Positions 5,234 through 6,218 of a stretch of 6,218 bases of DNA are shown one piece after another. Both the position numbers and the translations under genes were made by a program. The notes beneath the pieces are model-generated. The model saw only the letters and a program-made list of their open reading frames with translations. It had not been told where the DNA came from and did no database searches. This DNA comes from Propionibacteriaceae bacterium. Lineage in GTDB: Bacteria > Actinomycetota > Actinomycetes > Propionibacteriales > Propionibacteriaceae. The stretch's first letter is position 1, and the number at the start of each line of letters is the position of its first letter. The stretch is from contig JAUNRO010000193.1 in NCBI GenBank assembly GCA_030544185.1, forward strand, positions 1 through 6,218, read 5' to 3'.

Positions 5234-6021
5234 GCGCGCTGGCCGTGGTGTGCGCGGGGCTCGCGGCGTGGTGGGCCCTCGGGCCCCGCCGTGTCCTGCC
5301 CGGGCCCGTGGCTGCGCCGTCTCGTGCGCGGTGGGAGCGCTGGTGGCTGCCCGGGCTGGCGGTGCTCGGTCTGGTTCTGGTGTGGACGGTGGGGGGCCCA
5401 CGCTTCGGGGTGCCGGTGGCCGCGATGGTAGCCGTCGTGCTCACGATCGCGCGGGTTCTGGTCCTGCGTGAACGCCGCCGTCGCGGGCGGCGGGCCGCGG
5501 TGGAGGTCGCCCGGGCCTGCACGGTCCTGGCCGCGGAGCTGGAGCTCGGGCGTGTCCCCGCGACCGCGCTGACCGCGGCCGCCGAGGACTGTCCGGTGCT
5601 GGTCCCGGCCGCGGCCGCCGTGCGGATCGGTGGGGACGCCGTGCAGACGTGGCGGCGCCAGGGCACCGAGCCCGGGCACGCGGGCCTGCTTGTGCTCGCC
5701 CGGGCCTGGCAGGTGGTCACGGTGACGGGGGCTCCGCTCGCGCCCGCGCTGGCGACGGTCGCCGCAGCCCTGGGGTCCGATGAGGAAGTCGACCGGATGG
5801 TCGCCGGCGAGCTGGCGGCACCCCGCCTGACCGGTGTGCTGCTCGGGGTGCTGCCGCTGGCGGGATTGGGATTGGGGTACGCCATCGGCGGCGATCCGGT
5901 CGGGTTCCTGCTCGGCACTCCCGTCGGGTGGGTCTGCCTGGTCGGTGGCTCGGCCCTCGCGTGCGCCGGGGTGCTGTGGACCGAACACTTGGCGGGCCAG
6001 GCTGAACGGAGATCGCCATGA
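5230..6021 (+). CDS. tadB: TadB-like inner-membrane platform protein (type II secretion F domain)
   Basis: This 263-residue membrane protein has hydrophobic segments at about residues 1-17, 38-56, 58-79, 200-219 and 231-251. The cytoplasmic type II secretion F domain lies between segments three and four (about 90-200), beginning after the basic cluster RERRRRGRR and including VARACTVLAAELELGRVPA and the TGAPLAPALATVAAAL stretch. The end has the actinobacterial TadB pattern LGLGYAIGGDPVGFLLGTPVGW. It should form, with the next gene's product, the membrane platform on which the TadA ATPase acts. ATG 5230 overlaps the tadA stop (ATGA); the preceding bases give only a weak ribosome site, so translation probably depends on coupling to tadA. 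The frame is open further upstream, but that is an out-of-frame shadow of tadA. Identification is firm from context and membrane layout. Confidence 0.9.
   Translation: MSALAVVCAGLAAWWALGPRRVLPGPVAAPSRARWERWWLPGLAVLGLVLVWTVGGPRFGVPVAAMVAVVLTIARVLVLRERRRRGRRAAVEVARACTVLAAELELGRVPATALTAAAEDCPVLVPAAAAVRIGGDAVQTWRRQGTEPGHAGLLVLARAWQVVTVTGAPLAPALATVAAALGSDEEVDRMVAGELAAPRLTGVLLGVLPLAGLGLGYAIGGDPVGFLLGTPVGWVCLVGGSALACAGVLWTEHLAGQAERRSP
6008..6011 (+). promoter_or_regulatory. Shine-Dalgarno sequence (GGAG) of the tadC-like gene
   Basis: GGAG in the end of tadB is 6 bases before the ATG at 6018 and supports that start. Confidence 0.6.
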
Positions 6022-6218
6022 CTCTGCTGGCGTTGTTCTGCGCTGCGGTCGCTGCGGCATTGGCCGTTCCCGCACCACGCCGACCGGTCCCCGCCCGGGC
6101 GCGGAGCCCGCAGGTGCCCGGCTGGCTCCGGCCCCGGGCCGGGGCATTGCCGTCTCGCACCCGATGGGTCCTGGGCGGCTGCCTGGGGCTGGTCGCATAC
6201 CTGTTGATCGAACCGAGC
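6018..6218 (+). CDS. tadC: TadC-like inner-membrane protein, 3' end outside the window
   Basis: Only the first 67 codons are present. They encode a hydrophobic N-terminus (MTLLALFCAAVAAALAVP, residues 1-18), a basic, proline-rich linker (about 19-48) and a second hydrophobic segment (WVLGGCLGLVAYLLI, 50-64). This resembles the start of the second type II secretion F-domain protein that follows tadB in actinobacterial Tad operons (the Rv3657c position). The F domain itself would lie to the right of the window, so the assignment rests on position and membrane pattern. The ATG overlaps the tadB stop (ATGA) and has a GGAG ribosome site. Confidence 0.75.
   Translation, partial: MTLLALFCAAVAAALAVPAPRRPVPARARSPQVPGWLRPRAGALPSRTRWVLGGCLGLVAYLLIEPS

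Noticed and set aside
3200..5401. Very long open frame on the minus strand (733 codons) opposite ssd, tadA and the start of tadB
   Set aside because: Low-complexity Pro/Arg/Ala-rich translation with no domain. It is the antisense shadow expected when plus-strand genes have G/C at nearly every third position.
1..6218. Search for insertion sequences, CRISPR arrays, toxin-antitoxin pairs or phage genes
   Set aside because: I found no transposase motifs, no terminal inverted repeats, no regularly spaced repeats and no phage-like proteins. The only clear repeated site is the TTGTCCACAGG pair.

Overview
The window is very GC-rich, with G or C at nearly every third codon position in the real genes, GTG as well as ATG starts, start/stop-overlapping operon genes and TTGTCCACA-type DnaA boxes. 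Together with the gene content (an Ssd/CpaE-like protein followed by TadA, TadB and TadC, beside an Rv3662c-like gene) this points to an actinomycete. The order cannot be fixed from the sequence; Mycobacteriales or Pseudonocardiales fit best.

Layout, left to right. (1) Positions 3-1190 on + carry a VWA-domain protein of the type found in MoxR AAA+ ATPase/VWA operons. Its first few codons lie outside the window, and an in-frame TAG at 171-173 interrupts it, although the reading frame, codon bias and family-like sequence continue unchanged on both sides. (2) Positions 1200-1955 on - carry a class I SAM-dependent methyltransferase whose end converges on the VWA gene with a 9-bp gap. (3) Positions 1972-2673 on + carry an Rv3662c-like protein, divergent from the methyltransferase across 16 bp. 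I read it as a degenerate Fic-fold protein. (4) Positions 2674-3029 are a 356-bp gap with a strong terminator-like hairpin, further hairpins, an AT-rich patch with a perfect palindrome, and two DnaA-box sequences. (5) Positions 3030-6218 on + are an operon: an Ssd/CpaE-like MinD-family protein, the TadA/CpaF ATPase, a TadB-like membrane protein and the start of a TadC-like membrane protein. Each junction is an ATGA overlap.

The right half is the actinobacterial Tad (tight adherence, Flp-type pilus) secretion module: TadA would power assembly, the TadB/TadC pair would form the inner-membrane platform, and the CpaE/Ssd protein would position or regulate the machine (in Mycobacterium tuberculosis it is linked to septum-site control). 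Pilin and TadE-like genes probably follow beyond the right edge.

I do not see a wholly new system. The points most worth a second look are the in-frame amber codon in the VWA gene, the apparent pseudo-Fic protein that keeps an SxxxEG inhibitory-type motif, the paired DnaA boxes in front of the septum-site/Tad operon, and the overlapping divergent promoters between the methyltransferase and the Rv3662c-like gene.
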